DNA of 45,242 bases from CAZLHO01 sp964559455 (GTDB lineage: Bacteria > Krumholzibacteriota > Krumholzibacteriia > LZORAL124-64-63). The stretch lies in contig CAZLHO010000022.1 in assembly GCA_964559455.1 (NCBI GenBank), positions 1 through 45,242 on the forward strand. Reading direction: 5' to 3'. Positions 1-8,347 of this stretch are shown here, piece after piece. Within the stretch, counting starts at the first letter, position 1. Each line of letters starts with the position of its first letter. The notes under the pieces are model-generated. The model was not told where the DNA came from and did no database searches. It was given only the letters and a program-made list of their open reading frames with translations. Made by a program: the position numbers and the translations under genes.

Positions 1-108
1 TTCGACGCGGGCCGGGGTGCCGCGCAGGCGCTCGAGGATGTTGGGGAACATCGAGACCGGCAGATCGAAGGCGAATCCGCGCTCGATCCAGGGGGTCTTC
101 TTGGGCAT
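1..108 (-). CDS. DinB-like protein, N-terminal fragment
   Basis: The first 36 codons of a minus-strand gene that runs off the left edge. The visible protein starts MPKKTPWIERGFAFDLP and contains FPNILERLRGTPAR. This resembles the start of small cytoplasmic DinB/YfiT-like four-helix proteins (FxFD, then ERLRGTPARxEE), which often bind a metal or a thiol cofactor. The metal-binding histidines would lie outside the window. The start is set by GAGGAGG five bases upstream of the ATG. The roughly 245 bases between this gene and the plus-strand DUF5916 gene hold no gene I can support and no clear promoter. The family call is from memory of the motif only. Confidence 0.55.
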   Translation of the reverse strand, partial: MPKKTPWIERGFAFDLPVSMFPNILERLRGTPARVE

Positions 109-354
109 GGAGGCCTCCTCTGCGGCGTGGGGCGTATGCCCGGCGGCGCCGCGCGGCGTCAACCGGACGCCGGGGAGTCTAGCATGAAGAGGATCAGGGC
201 GCCTTGCTAGCGATAGTCATCGATGATGCCCCCGCCTGCCGGTATCGGGCGCATCACGGCAAAGCCGGGCAACCCGGGACCGCCCGCATCGTATGACTTC
301 ACCATTGTCCCTCCCCGCCGGCGTCCGACATCACTGCGAACCGATGGAGACCCC

Positions 355-2562
355 ATGTCCAGGATGAACACCTGCGCGGGCGGCTTCCTGCTGCTCCTGC
401 TCACCCTCGTCCTCGCCCTTCCCGCATTCGCCGCCACGCACCGGGTTCCCCGCGTCGAGGGCTCACTCCACCTGGACGGACGCCTCGACGAGGCGATCTG
501 GCGCCGGGCGGTCCAGGTCGAACTCGGTTTCGAGGTCAGCCCCGGCGAGAACACGCCCGCGCCGGTGCGCACGGTCGCCTACTTCGCCTACAACGACAGC
601 CACCTGCTGGCCGCGGTCCGGGCCTTCGATCCCGACCCGTCGCAGATCCGGGCCAACTACCGGGACCACGACGACCTGTGGGGCGACGACTGGTGCGCCC
701 TGGTGCTGGACACCTTCGACGACAACCGGCGCATGTTCGACTTCTTCGTCAACCCGCTGGGCGTGCAGGCCGACGCCGTCGAGAGCAACCAGGGCGGCGG
801 CGATTCGTGGGACGCCATCTGGGACGCCGGCGGCCGCATCGACGAGCAGGGCTATGTGGTCGAGTTCTCGATCCCCTTCAGCTCCCTGCGCTTCCCCCGC
901 AGCGGCGGCGATCAGGTCTGGGGCGTGGACGTGGTGCGCAGCTACCCGCGCAGCGTCGACCACCGTCTGGCCCTCTTCCCCCGCGAGCGCGACAACAACT
1001 GCTACATGTGCCAGTCGGACAGCCTGGTCGGCTTCGCCGCGGCCACGCCGGGCCGCAACATCGAGATCACGCCGACGATGTCGGCGGTCGCCACCACGAC
1101 GAAGACCGATCCCGAGACCACCGACGAGAGCTACGAGCCGGGCCTGACCGGACGCTGGGGTTTCACGCCCAACCTGAACGCCAGCTTCACGGCGAACCCG
1201 GACTTCTCGCAGGTCGAGGCGGACGCGGCGCAGCTCGAGATCAACAACCAGTTCGCCCTCTACTACCCCGAGTCGCGGCCCTTCTTCGTGGAGGACGCCG
1301 AGTTCTTCTCGACCCGCCTGCGCACGGTGCACACGCGCGCCCTGGCCGACCCCGTCTGGGGCGTCAAGGTCGCCGGCAAGGAGGGCGCCGACGCCGTGGG
1401 CGCCTTCGTCGTCCGCGACGAGATCACGAACCTGGTCTTCCCCTTCGCGGAGGGCACCGGCCAGGCCTGGCTGGACTCGCGTTCGACGGGGGCCGTGGCC
1501 CGCTACCGGCGCGACCTCGGCCGGTCGTCGACCCTGGGCGTGCTGATGACCGACCGTGAGGGAGAGGGCGGCTACTACAACCGCCTGGCGGGGATCGACG
1601 GGGACATCCGGATCACGCCGAAGGACCAGGTCAGCTTCCAGGTCGTGCGTTCGGACACCCGCTACGACGAAGCGACCGCGGGCGCGAACGGCCAGCCCGG
1701 CGGCGGCTTCGGCGGCCGCGCCGAGGAGCTGCTCTACTACCACGACGCCCGGAACCTGGACCTGTACCTGCTGTACCGGCGCCTGGAGGCGGACTTCCGC
1801 GCCGACCTGGGCTTCATCCCCCAGACCGGCTTCTACCAGCTCGAAGGCGGAGGCGAGTACGCCTGGCTGAACGATTCCGACCACTGGTGGAACTATCTGG
1901 CGATCAACATGGGCTACGAGATCAACGAGAAGCTGGACGGCGGGCCCACCCTGCACCGCATGTTCAACACCTGGCTCAACTACGCCGGCCTGATGCAGTC
2001 GTGGGTGTCGAACCGGATCACCTTCGGCGACCGCACCTACGACGGCCGCGAGTTCGACCTCAACTTCTACAGCATGTCCTCGTCGATCAGCCCCACCGGC
2101 GGCGCGACCCTGGGATTGGGCCTGACCATCGGAGACGCCGTGGACTTCGCGCACGCGCGCGCCGCCGACCGGGTCCGTGTCGAGCCGACCATCGACTTCA
2201 AGCTGGGCCGCCACATCCAGGCGAGCCTGGCCCACATCCACGAGAAGCTGGAGGTGGACGAGGGCAGGTTGTACACGGCGAACGTGACGCAGGCGCGCCT
2301 GGTCTACCAGTTCAACCGCCGGGCCTTCCTGCGCGCCATCCTGCAGCGGGCCGACTACGACCGCAACGCGGCGGTCTACACGGCGGCCGCCGGCGTCGAC
2401 GAAATCTCGCTGCTGAGCCAGTTGCTGCTGTCGTACAAGCTGAACCCGCGGACGGTGCTGTTCCTGGGCTATTCGGACAACTACTACGGTGAGGACGGAG
2501 CCGACCCCGAGCAGACGGACCACACCGTCTTCGCCAAGATCGGCTACGCCTGGACGCCCTAG
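355..2562 (+). CDS. Secreted CBM9-like / DUF5916 outer-membrane protein
   Basis: A 735-residue protein. The start at 355 gives a clean signal peptide (MSRMNTCAGG, a run of leucines, then LPAFA); the longer in-frame start at 223 would put about 44 disordered residues before it. Residues 30 to 220 match a family 9 carbohydrate-binding-like fold (HLDGRLDEAIWRRA, then GDDWCALVLDTFDDNR). The rest matches DUF5916: FTANPDFSQVEADAAQLEIN and YYPESRPFFVEDAEFF are hallmark stretches, followed by alternating aromatic beta strands that look like a barrel ending in YAWTP. DUF5916 proteins are presumed to sit in the outer membrane; their substrate is not established. The next gene follows after 20 bases and may be co-transcribed. 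Confidence 0.85.
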   Translation: MSRMNTCAGGFLLLLLTLVLALPAFAATHRVPRVEGSLHLDGRLDEAIWRRAVQVELGFEVSPGENTPAPVRTVAYFAYNDSHLLAAVRAFDPDPSQIRANYRDHDDLWGDDWCALVLDTFDDNRRMFDFFVNPLGVQADAVESNQGGGDSWDAIWDAGGRIDEQGYVVEFSIPFSSLRFPRSGGDQVWGVDVVRSYPRSVDHRLALFPRERDNNCYMCQSDSLVGFAAATPGRNIEITPTMSAVATTTKTDPETTDESYEPGLTGRWGFTPNLNASFTANPDFSQVEADAAQLEINNQFALYYPESRPFFVEDAEFFSTRLRTVHTRALADPVWGVKVAGKEGADAVGAFVVRDEITNLVFPFAEGTGQAWLDSRSTGAVARYRRDLGRSSTLGVLMTDREGEGGYYNRLAGIDGDIRITPKDQVSFQVVRSDTRYDEATAGANGQPGGGFGGRAEELLYYHDARNLDLYLLYRRLEADFRADLGFIPQTGFYQLEGGGEYAWLNDSDHWWNYLAINMGYEINEKLDGGPTLHRMFNTWLNYAGLMQSWVSNRITFGDRTYDGREFDLNFYSMSSSISPTGGATLGLGLTIGDAVDFAHARAADRVRVEPTIDFKLGRHIQASLAHIHEKLEVDEGRLYTANVTQARLVYQFNRRAFLRAILQRADYDRNAAVYTAAAGVDEISLLSQLLLSYKLNPRTVLFLGYSDNYYGEDGADPEQTDHTVFAKIGYAWTP

Positions 2563-2582
2563 CCGGCCTGGAGAGAGTCGTG

Positions 2583-3329
2583 ATGCGCCACCCCAATCGC
2601 CTGATGATTGTCGCGTTCATCTGCCTGGCCGCGTGGATGCCGGTCCCGGGCTTGGCCGGGCGGGACGCGCCCATCCCTCGAGCCGAGCCCCACGCCGTCA
2701 CGGGCGGTTTGGAAACGGTCGGCGGCCCCTCCAGCATAGTGAACGGAAACATCAACCTGAAGGCCGACCTGGAGCCTGATTCGGACTTCGGAAGGCCCGG
2801 CGCGACGGCCGATCCCCGCGACGGCCGCATCTACGCAACCGTCCGGATCGGGACCAGGGAATGGTTCGCAGAAAACCTGCGCTACGACCATCCTCGATCG
2901 TGGTGCTTCGGGAACAACCCTGCGAACTGCGGCCCTCTCGGTCGCCTGTACGACTGGCAGGGCGCACTCGAAGCGCCGCCGCCCGGCTGGCGTCTGCCCT
3001 CCGACGCGGACTGGCGGAATCTGGAGCGGGCGCTCGGGATGGAGGAGGCGGAGATCGACCGGCCCTACGGATCGCGCGGATCGGAGCAGGGCGCCCGGCT
3101 GAAGGCCGGCGGCGGGTCCGGTTTCGACGCCCTGCTCGCCGGCCACCGCGGCCCCGACGGCGCATTCGGATACCGGGACGCCAGCGGGGATTTCTGGTCC
3201 TCCACCGAGCACGACGCGAAGCGCGCCGTGACCCGCCAGGTCATCGACGACTCGAGCGGGATCGTCCGGAACACCTGTCCCAAGACCCTGGGCCTGAGCG
3301 TGCGCTGCGTACGGGACCTCGATCCCTGA
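2583..3329 (+). CDS. Secreted FISUMP-domain protein
   Basis: A 248-residue exported protein. The signal peptide is MRHPNRLMIVAFICLAAWMPVPGLAG. ATG 2583 is preferred over the adjacent GTG 2580 because GGAGAG lies seven bases before it. From about residue 80 the protein matches the Fibrobacter succinogenes major paralogous domain: DGRIYATVRIGTREWFAENL, YDWQGAL, PPGWRLPSDADWRNLE, FWSSTE and a final LSVRCVRD. Such domains resemble the C-type-lectin-like sulfatase-modifying fold and are thought to be surface or adhesion modules. The cysteines in SWCFGNNPANCG and NTCPK...RCV could form disulfides. It is likely co-transcribed with the DUF5916 gene. No transcription terminator is obvious on this strand. 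Confidence 0.8.
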   Translation: MRHPNRLMIVAFICLAAWMPVPGLAGRDAPIPRAEPHAVTGGLETVGGPSSIVNGNINLKADLEPDSDFGRPGATADPRDGRIYATVRIGTREWFAENLRYDHPRSWCFGNNPANCGPLGRLYDWQGALEAPPPGWRLPSDADWRNLERALGMEEAEIDRPYGSRGSEQGARLKAGGGSGFDALLAGHRGPDGAFGYRDASGDFWSSTEHDAKRAVTRQVIDDSSGIVRNTCPKTLGLSVRCVRDLDP

Positions 3330-3404
3330 GCTTCCCGGGGGACTCGTTCTTCGCTGCCGACGATCGCCCCGCATCGCTTGGAGAAGGCCGCCTTCGCAGG
3401 CACA

Positions 3405-3437
3405 GAAAAGCCCCGCCACCTTCCGGTGGCGGGGCTT
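3405..3437 (-). terminator. Intrinsic terminator of the RRM gene
   Basis: Arms 3408-3420 and 3425-3437 are perfectly complementary (13 bp, loop TTCC). On the minus strand the stem ends in GGGGCTTTTCTG, a short U tract. The plus strand has no T run after the stem, so it serves the minus-strand RRM gene. Confidence 0.85.
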
Positions 3438-3468
3438 CAATCATCAACCCGTGGGCTGGATGACCTGC

Positions 3469-3750
3469 CTACCAGCGACCGCCGCCACCGCCACCGCCGC
3501 CACCGCGGGGGCGATCCTGGGCCTCGTTCACCTTCAGCGTGCGACCGCCCAGCTCCTTGCCGTCAAGGTTCTGGATCATCGCGGGCAGGGCCTCGTCATC
3601 GACTTCGATGAAGCCGAAGCCGCGGGGGCGACCCGTCTCGCGGTCGTTGATCATTGCCACCGAGTGAACGGTTCCATGAGCTCCGAACATCTGCTTGAGC
3701 TCATCCTCGGTCGCGGTGAAGGGCAGGTTTCCCACGTACAGTTTCTTCAA
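3469..3750 (-). CDS. Glycine-rich RRM RNA-binding protein
   Basis: A small single-RRM protein. RNP2 is KLYVGNLPF and RNP1 is RPRGFGFIEV; the tail is a run of glycines ending RW. These proteins bind single-stranded RNA, and many bacterial relatives are cold-inducible. I set the start at TTG 3750 (93 residues, MKKLYVGNLPF) because GGAG lies eight bases upstream and family members typically begin MKKLYVGN. The in-frame ATG at 3774 would add eight residues (MPAHGDKI) but has no ribosome site within 20 bases. The gene stands alone, with its own terminator at 3405-3437 and a long structured leader (3870-3978). Confidence 0.88.
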   Translation of the reverse strand: MKKLYVGNLPFTATEDELKQMFGAHGTVHSVAMINDRETGRPRGFGFIEVDDEALPAMIQNLDGKELGGRTLKVNEAQDRPRGGGGGGGGGRW

Positions 3751-3869
3751 GATCTTGTCTCCATGTGCCGGCATTCCGGCTTAACCAAGCGATGAGAATC
3801 TCCAGCTGATTCTGGAAAATTCCTCTCGCTTCAAATTGGCTTGGCAATCCTACCGACCGCCGCACCAGA

Positions 3870-3978
3870 TCCCCCGTCGATCGGGGGAATCCCGTGGCCC
3901 GCGGGACTCCATGACGGAGTCGCCGTCGAGCAGATATGGTGAGCATACCGCCGCCCCACGGCAGCGCTTGCTCGTGGG
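3870..3978 (-). other. Three hairpins in the RRM leader region
   Basis: The 434 bases between the RRM start and the fpr stop hold no supportable gene. They contain three consecutive perfect stems: 3870-3876 with 3882-3888 (TCCCCCG/CGGGGGA), 3905-3910 with 3916-3921 (GACTCC/GGAGTC) and 3955-3960 with 3973-3978 (CCCACG/CGTGGG). If transcription starts upstream, they would form a folded 5-prime leader on the RRM mRNA. I could not identify a convincing promoter, so leader status is inference. Confidence 0.4.
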
Positions 3979-4184
3979 CACAAGATAGGCCCTTTATTGG
4001 TTTTGGCCATGATCATTTGTTTTCGGCCTTGAAATGAGGGATGGGAGCGATCGGCCCCCGGCCCTCCCTCCGCCGCGGAGCTTTTCCGAGCCGTAGAGGG
4101 CCCTTCGCCGATCCCCGGCTCCTGCCCTGCGCGTCGATCGGGAGACGGCGTCCAGGGCTGCTCTTCGTCCGGCGGCAGGGGCGG

Positions 4185-4997
4185 CTACCAGTACTTCTCG
4201 GCGTGGATCTGACCCGGCTCCTTCTTGCTGTGCTCGGCGAAGCCGTCCCGGCCCAGGCGCTCGATCATCCCCTCGATCATGCCCGGATTGCCGCAGAGCA
4301 GGACGTGGGTGTTCTCCGGCGTAGGCGTCTCGCCCAGGGCCTCGGCCACCAGCCCGCGCTCCCACAGGTCCTGAACCCAGCCCGTCTCGCCCTTCCACTC
4401 GATGATCTCGTCGCCGGGGTGGCTGATGACCGGGATGAAGCGGAAGTCCGGGTTGAAGCGCTGCATGGTGGTCAGCTCGCTGCGGTAGCCCAGGTCCCAG
4501 CTGTGGTACGCGCCCAGCAGCACCACCGTCTTCGAGCCGGCGCGCTCGCCGAGCTCGCTGCGCAGCATGCTCATGTAGGGCGCCAGTCCGGTGCCCGTGC
4601 CCACCAGAACGAGGTGCTGGCCCTCGGGAACCTCGGAGAGGGTGAACATGCCGGTGATCTTCTTGCCCAGGAACAGCCTGTCGCCGGGCTGCAGGGCGAA
4701 GAGCCGCGGCGTCAGGGCGCCGGACCGCACCAGGGTGATGTAGAACTCCAGGTGGTCGCTGTCCTCGGGCGCCGAGGCGATGCTGTAGGCCCGCCGGATC
4801 ATCTTGTCGGGGTCCGGCTGTTCGGTCTCGGGGTCGGTCATCGGAGCCCGCGGCGCCGACCCGGGCAGGCCCAGCACGGCGAACTGCCCCGACCGCCACT
4901 CCGGCAGCTCCCAGCCCTCGGGCGCGACACGGAGGATGATCAGGCCCGAGGCGACCTCGGTGCGGTTGACGACGACGGCGTTCAATTCGGCGGGCAT
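4185..4997 (-). CDS. fpr: Ferredoxin/flavodoxin-NADP reductase
   Basis: A 270-residue cytoplasmic flavoprotein that passes electrons between NADPH and ferredoxin or flavodoxin. It shows the FAD-binding RxYS motif (RAYS, residues 69-72), the NADP-binding GTGTGLAP (133-140), a late LLCGNPGMIEGM stretch, and the bacterial Fpr-type C terminus EKYW, whose terminal aromatic stacks on the flavin. Length fits the family. The ATG has GGGGAGAG five bases upstream. It is flanked by noncoding DNA on both sides and appears to be a single-gene unit. There is a short insertion between the first strands and the RAYS motif (PMTDPETEQPDPD). Function is well supported; the electron partner is unknown. Confidence 0.92.
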   Translation of the reverse strand: MPAELNAVVVNRTEVASGLIILRVAPEGWELPEWRSGQFAVLGLPGSAPRAPMTDPETEQPDPDKMIRRAYSIASAPEDSDHLEFYITLVRSGALTPRLFALQPGDRLFLGKKITGMFTLSEVPEGQHLVLVGTGTGLAPYMSMLRSELGERAGSKTVVLLGAYHSWDLGYRSELTTMQRFNPDFRFIPVISHPGDEIIEWKGETGWVQDLWERGLVAEALGETPTPENTHVLLCGNPGMIEGMIERLGRDGFAEHSKKEPGQIHAEKYW

Positions 4998-5152
4998 CGG
5001 ATCTCTCCCCTGGTCCGGAAGGCACGGAACTGGCCGGCCGCCGCAGTCGCGGCGGCCGGAGTCAGACGGAATATAACTCAGTTTTCGCTGTTCGCAGCCT
5101 CGGCCGGGTCGTCCGGTCGATGAAGGGAAAGGCTTCCGGAACGGGCCCGGAC

Positions 5153-7051
5153 CTACTTCACCAGCGCCATCCTCCGGGTCTCCGAATACCCGTCGGCATC
5201 CAGACGATAGAAATAGACTCCGGCTGGCGCGGCCTTGCCGGATTCGTCGCGGCCGTCCCAGCGCACCTCGTGGCGCCCGGCGCCGACGGCCTCCGCGGCG
5301 ACCAATGTCCGCACCAATCTGCCGGACACGTCGTAGACGTCCAGGTCGACCGTGGCCGGAGAACCCAGCTCGTAGACGATGGTCGTCGCCGGGTTGAAGG
5401 GGTTGGGATGGCAGGGATGCAGGACGTGGCCCGCGGCCCGCGGGCCGGGCACGTCCGTCGGGGTGAAATCAACGAAGTCGAAGCGGTTCAGGTTGAACCC
5501 GTCGGTCACCGCGACGAAGCGCATGGTCTGCACGCCGGCCGTCAGGTTCACCGTCGTCGAGACGGTCGCCCAGTTCTGCCAGCCGGTCGTGCCGGGCACC
5601 TGGACGTCGCCGGCCCGGTCCACGCCGTCGAACTCGAGGCGGAAGACGCCGCCCGACGACAGCGACGCGACGCGGGTCTCGACGACGTATTCGCCGGTCA
5701 GCGGCGCGTCGACCGCGTACTCCATCCACTCGCCGGCTTCGATCCAGCCCACGTTGTAGCCGCCGCCGGTGTCGTAGCAGATCTCCAGGTCCACGCCCTC
5801 GTCGGTGCGGTACCGACCGCCGCTGTTGCCGGCGTCGGCGTCGTGGTAGGCCACGCCCTCGCCGCCGACGTCGAAGTCCTCCGCCTCTATCCGCGTCGGC
5901 AGGACGAAGGGATCGCCGTAGTAGCCGGTCTGGCCGCAGCCTGCGCCGACGGTGATGTCGGCCTCGTCCGTTCCCACGCCGCCGAGGTCGTCGATCACCC
6001 GGACGACGATCCGATAGCAGCCGTCCGGCACCGCGGACCAGGTGAAGGCGTAGGGCGCCGTCGTGTCGGCGCCGAGCAGCGTCGCGCCGTCGTAGAACTC
6101 GACCGTGGCCACGGCGCCGTCGGCGTCCGCGGCGTCCGCGGTGATCACGATGTCGCCCGCGGGCGGGTTGGAGCCGGCGGCCGGCGCGGTGATGGTCACC
6201 GTCGGCGCGAAGTTGTCGATGTCCTGGTAGACCCTGACGTAGTCGACCAGGTACTGCTGGGGCAGGTCCGCGGTGACGCAGCTCGGGCTGGTGCAGCCGG
6301 TGTAGTAGCCGCCGACCGCGGCGTTCAGGATGATGTAGAACTCCTGGTCGAAGGGCGCGCGCGGGTTGCCCGGATCGCCGTCGGAGTACCACTGGGCGCT
6401 GGTCCGCGTCGAGAAGAGCGCGCCGTCCACGTACCAGCGGATCGCGTCGGGCTCCCACTCGACGGCGTAGATGTGGAAGTCGTCGGCGAAGTTGGCGCCG
6501 CCCAGGGAAGTGGACGAGCTGGTCGACACGTTGTCCGGCCAGCCGCCGCCGTAGTGCAGCGCGCCGCCGACCTCGGTCGTGCCGTTCGCCGCCTCCATGA
6601 TGTCGATCTCGCCGCTGGACGCCCATCCCCCGTAGACCTCGTCCTGGGGCATCATCCAGAACGCCGGCCACATGCCGCCGCCGGTGGGAAGCTTGGCCCG
6701 CATCTCGATCCGGCCGTAGAGGAAGCTGCGCTTGCCGCGGGTGTGGATCTTGCCCGAGGTGAAGCTGCAGCCGCCGTAAGTCTCGGCCTTGGCCGTGATG
6801 ACCAGGTTGCCGCCGGTCACGGCCACGTTCTCGGCCCGGTAGTACTCCAGCTCGTTGTTGCCCCAGCCGCAGAGCGAGGGGCAGCCGTTGCCGATGTCCG
6901 GGGTCCAGTTGGCGGCGTCCAGGCTCGCGCCGTCGAACTCGTCCGACCACACCAGCGAATAGGCGGCGGATGCGGGAGCGGCGATAACCATGACCGCAGC
7001 GACCGCGAGAGCCATGCAACAGATTGCCGTGCTGATCTTCTTTTGCGTCAC
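5153..7051 (-). CDS. Secreted GH16 beta-glucanase with Ig, CBM6 and sorting modules
   Basis: A 632-residue exported glycoside hydrolase. The order is signal peptide (1-30), GH16 catalytic domain (about 32-277), an Ig-like domain (283-370), a CBM6-type module (385-530; RIEAEDF, GWIEAGEWMEY) and a FlgD-like C-terminal module (545-632; HPNPFNPATT, ending ALVK). The GH16 signature GEIDIME gives nucleophile E148, D150 and acid/base E153. Likely substrates are beta-1,3 or mixed-linkage glucans such as laminarin. The start is GTG 7051: GGGGGA lies seven bases upstream and the signal peptide begins at once. A longer in-frame ATG at 7141 would add 30 uncharacteristic residues. A promoter sits at 7149-7178. 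Confidence 0.92.
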   Translation of the reverse strand: MTQKKISTAICCMALAVAAVMVIAAPASAAYSLVWSDEFDGASLDAANWTPDIGNGCPSLCGWGNNELEYYRAENVAVTGGNLVITAKAETYGGCSFTSGKIHTRGKRSFLYGRIEMRAKLPTGGGMWPAFWMMPQDEVYGGWASSGEIDIMEAANGTTEVGGALHYGGGWPDNVSTSSSTSLGGANFADDFHIYAVEWEPDAIRWYVDGALFSTRTSAQWYSDGDPGNPRAPFDQEFYIILNAAVGGYYTGCTSPSCVTADLPQQYLVDYVRVYQDIDNFAPTVTITAPAAGSNPPAGDIVITADAADADGAVATVEFYDGATLLGADTTAPYAFTWSAVPDGCYRIVVRVIDDLGGVGTDEADITVGAGCGQTGYYGDPFVLPTRIEAEDFDVGGEGVAYHDADAGNSGGRYRTDEGVDLEICYDTGGGYNVGWIEAGEWMEYAVDAPLTGEYVVETRVASLSSGGVFRLEFDGVDRAGDVQVPGTTGWQNWATVSTTVNLTAGVQTMRFVAVTDGFNLNRFDFVDFTPTDVPGPRAAGHVLHPCHPNPFNPATTIVYELGSPATVDLDVYDVSGRLVRTLVAAEAVGAGRHEVRWDGRDESGKAAPAGVYFYRLDADGYSETRRMALVK

Positions 7052-7148
7052 TCGGTTGTCCCCCGATGCGGGCCGCAAGGTCGAGGATCGCCGCCACAGG
7101 AACCGCAGGCTGGAAACCCCGTCGCTCGAAGTCGTCAACAATTGGACA

Positions 7149-7178
7149 ATTATACACTAAGTTCGGTAAGCGAACCAA
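7149..7178 (-). promoter_or_regulatory. Predicted sigma-70 promoter of the GH16 gene
   Basis: On the minus strand TTGGTT (7173-7178), 18 bases, then a consensus TATAAT (7149-7154). It gives a leader of about 90 bases before GTG 7051. The surrounding stretch is conspicuously AT-rich for this genome. The -35 box is weak. Confidence 0.55.
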
Positions 7179-7352
7179 GCTCCACGAACAATATGTCAAA
7201 ATATGCAGGGACGCGCAAATGGCCGGCTCGGCGGAAACCCCCACGCTCCAAGCAGGCCCGATGAACCGCGCATTGCCGGATCAGGATGATGACCGGAGAC
7301 CTAAAGGCGCCTTCAAATCAATTCAATGCTTTTGTGGTTTCGCTACAACTGG

Positions 7353-7381
7353 TTGAAAAAAGTCCGCATTCTTGATATGCT
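7353..7381 (+). promoter_or_regulatory. Predicted sigma-70 promoter of the 7455 gene
   Basis: TTGAAA (7353-7358), a 17-base spacer, then TATGCT (7376-7381) preceded by an extended -10 TGA. The predicted leader of about 65 bases contains the inverted repeat GAATAC (7399-7404) and GTATTC (7416-7421), which may fold in the mRNA. Confidence 0.55.
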
Positions 7382-7454
7382 GCGCGCTCATATCCGTTGA
7401 ATACGCCTTTCGGGAGTATTCGAATCATTGTTCCTGATGGAGAGCGGGGTCCCC

Positions 7455-8225
7455 ATGAAAACCACCTTGTTAATGCTCGCCGCCTTGTTGCTGGCCGCTC
7501 CGGCCCTGGCCCTGGACTACGACCAGAACGTCACCCCGGACGTGATCTTCGGCTCCGGCAACGCCAACGGCGCCTTCACGGTCGACACCCAGACCGCGGG
7601 CTCCACCACCGTGGAGCTCGGCCTGCGCGGCAAGCTGCGCTTCGACGCCGCCAACCAGCCCCAGAACATCTTCAACAGCACCGGTGACGGGGCCTACTAC
7701 TTCCAGGCCGGCGCCGCGCCCGTCGGTTTCTCGTGGGAGCCCGGCTCGCCGACAACGCCCGTCTGGAACTTCGAATTCGCCGTGAACGTCGACCAGACCG
7801 GCGTCGACGGCGGGCTGCTCGACCAGTTCACCTACGAGCTGGGCCTGGACTTCGATCCGAGCCCGGGCGGGACCAGCTACTTGATCTTCGACCCGATCAC
7901 CGCCGGCGCCGCCCAGCCCTACTGGGATCACTCCCTCGGGAACAACACGACCACCGCCGCCACCGACTGGGTCGCCGGCGACGAGGCCTCCTACATCTCC
8001 TACCTGGCGGATCTGAGCGTGGCCCAGAACTCGTGGAGCTACGAGTTCTTCAACAACGCTCCCTACGACACCTTCGATCCCGACGATAACGGCGTCTACG
8101 AGATCTATCTCAAGGCCTTCCTGAACGGGGTCGAGGTGGCCCACACCGCCATCTCGATCGTCGTGGGCAACGCCGTCCCCAACGAGGACACCAGCTGGGG
8201 CGGAATCAAGACGCTGTTCCAGTAG
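7455..8225 (+). CDS. Secreted protein related to a PEP-CTERM-type family
   Basis: A 256-residue exported protein of unknown function. MKTTLLMLAALLLAAPALA is a clear signal peptide; ATG 7455 is chosen over upstream starts for this reason and has GGAGAG about ten bases before it. The body is beta-rich, with LGLDFDPSPGGTSYLIFDPI, YWDHSLGNN, AQNSWSYEFFNNAPYDTFDP and VYEIYLKAF. I recall this pattern from secreted proteins of other bacteria that end in a PEP-CTERM anchor. Here the protein instead ends AVPNEDTSWGGIKTLFQ, with no transmembrane helix or arginine cluster, so it should be released or sorted differently. It is monocistronic, with a promoter at 7353 and a terminator at 8253. The family link is from memory. 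Confidence 0.7.
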   Translation: MKTTLLMLAALLLAAPALALDYDQNVTPDVIFGSGNANGAFTVDTQTAGSTTVELGLRGKLRFDAANQPQNIFNSTGDGAYYFQAGAAPVGFSWEPGSPTTPVWNFEFAVNVDQTGVDGGLLDQFTYELGLDFDPSPGGTSYLIFDPITAGAAQPYWDHSLGNNTTTAATDWVAGDEASYISYLADLSVAQNSWSYEFFNNAPYDTFDPDDNGVYEIYLKAFLNGVEVAHTAISIVVGNAVPNEDTSWGGIKTLFQ

Positions 8226-8252
8226 CCTCCGCTTTCAAGCGGGAAAGAAACG

Positions 8253-8278
8253 AGGGCCGCCCGCGAGGGCGGCCCTTT
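8253..8278. terminator. Intrinsic terminator, probably bidirectional
   Basis: Perfect 10-bp stem, 8253-8262 with 8267-8276 (AGGGCCGCCC/GGGCGGCCCT, loop GCGA), followed by TTT on the plus strand. The minus strand reads CGTTTCTTT after the stem. It lies between convergent genes, so it may stop both. Confidence 0.75.
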
Positions 8279-8347
8279 CCACGGCGGGATGAAGGAATCC
8301 CTACCCGATCAGCATCAGCCCGCTCGTGGCCGCGCTCCCGCCGGCCT

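Noticed and set aside
463..2523. Long open frame antisense to the DUF5916 gene
   Set aside because: It mirrors a high-GC gene codon by codon, is rich in Val, Gln, Arg and Ala without any domain, and lacks a ribosome site.
5120..7264. 714-codon open frame antisense to the GH16 gene
   Set aside because: Low-complexity composition, no motif, and it covers a gene with clear catalytic and binding domains.
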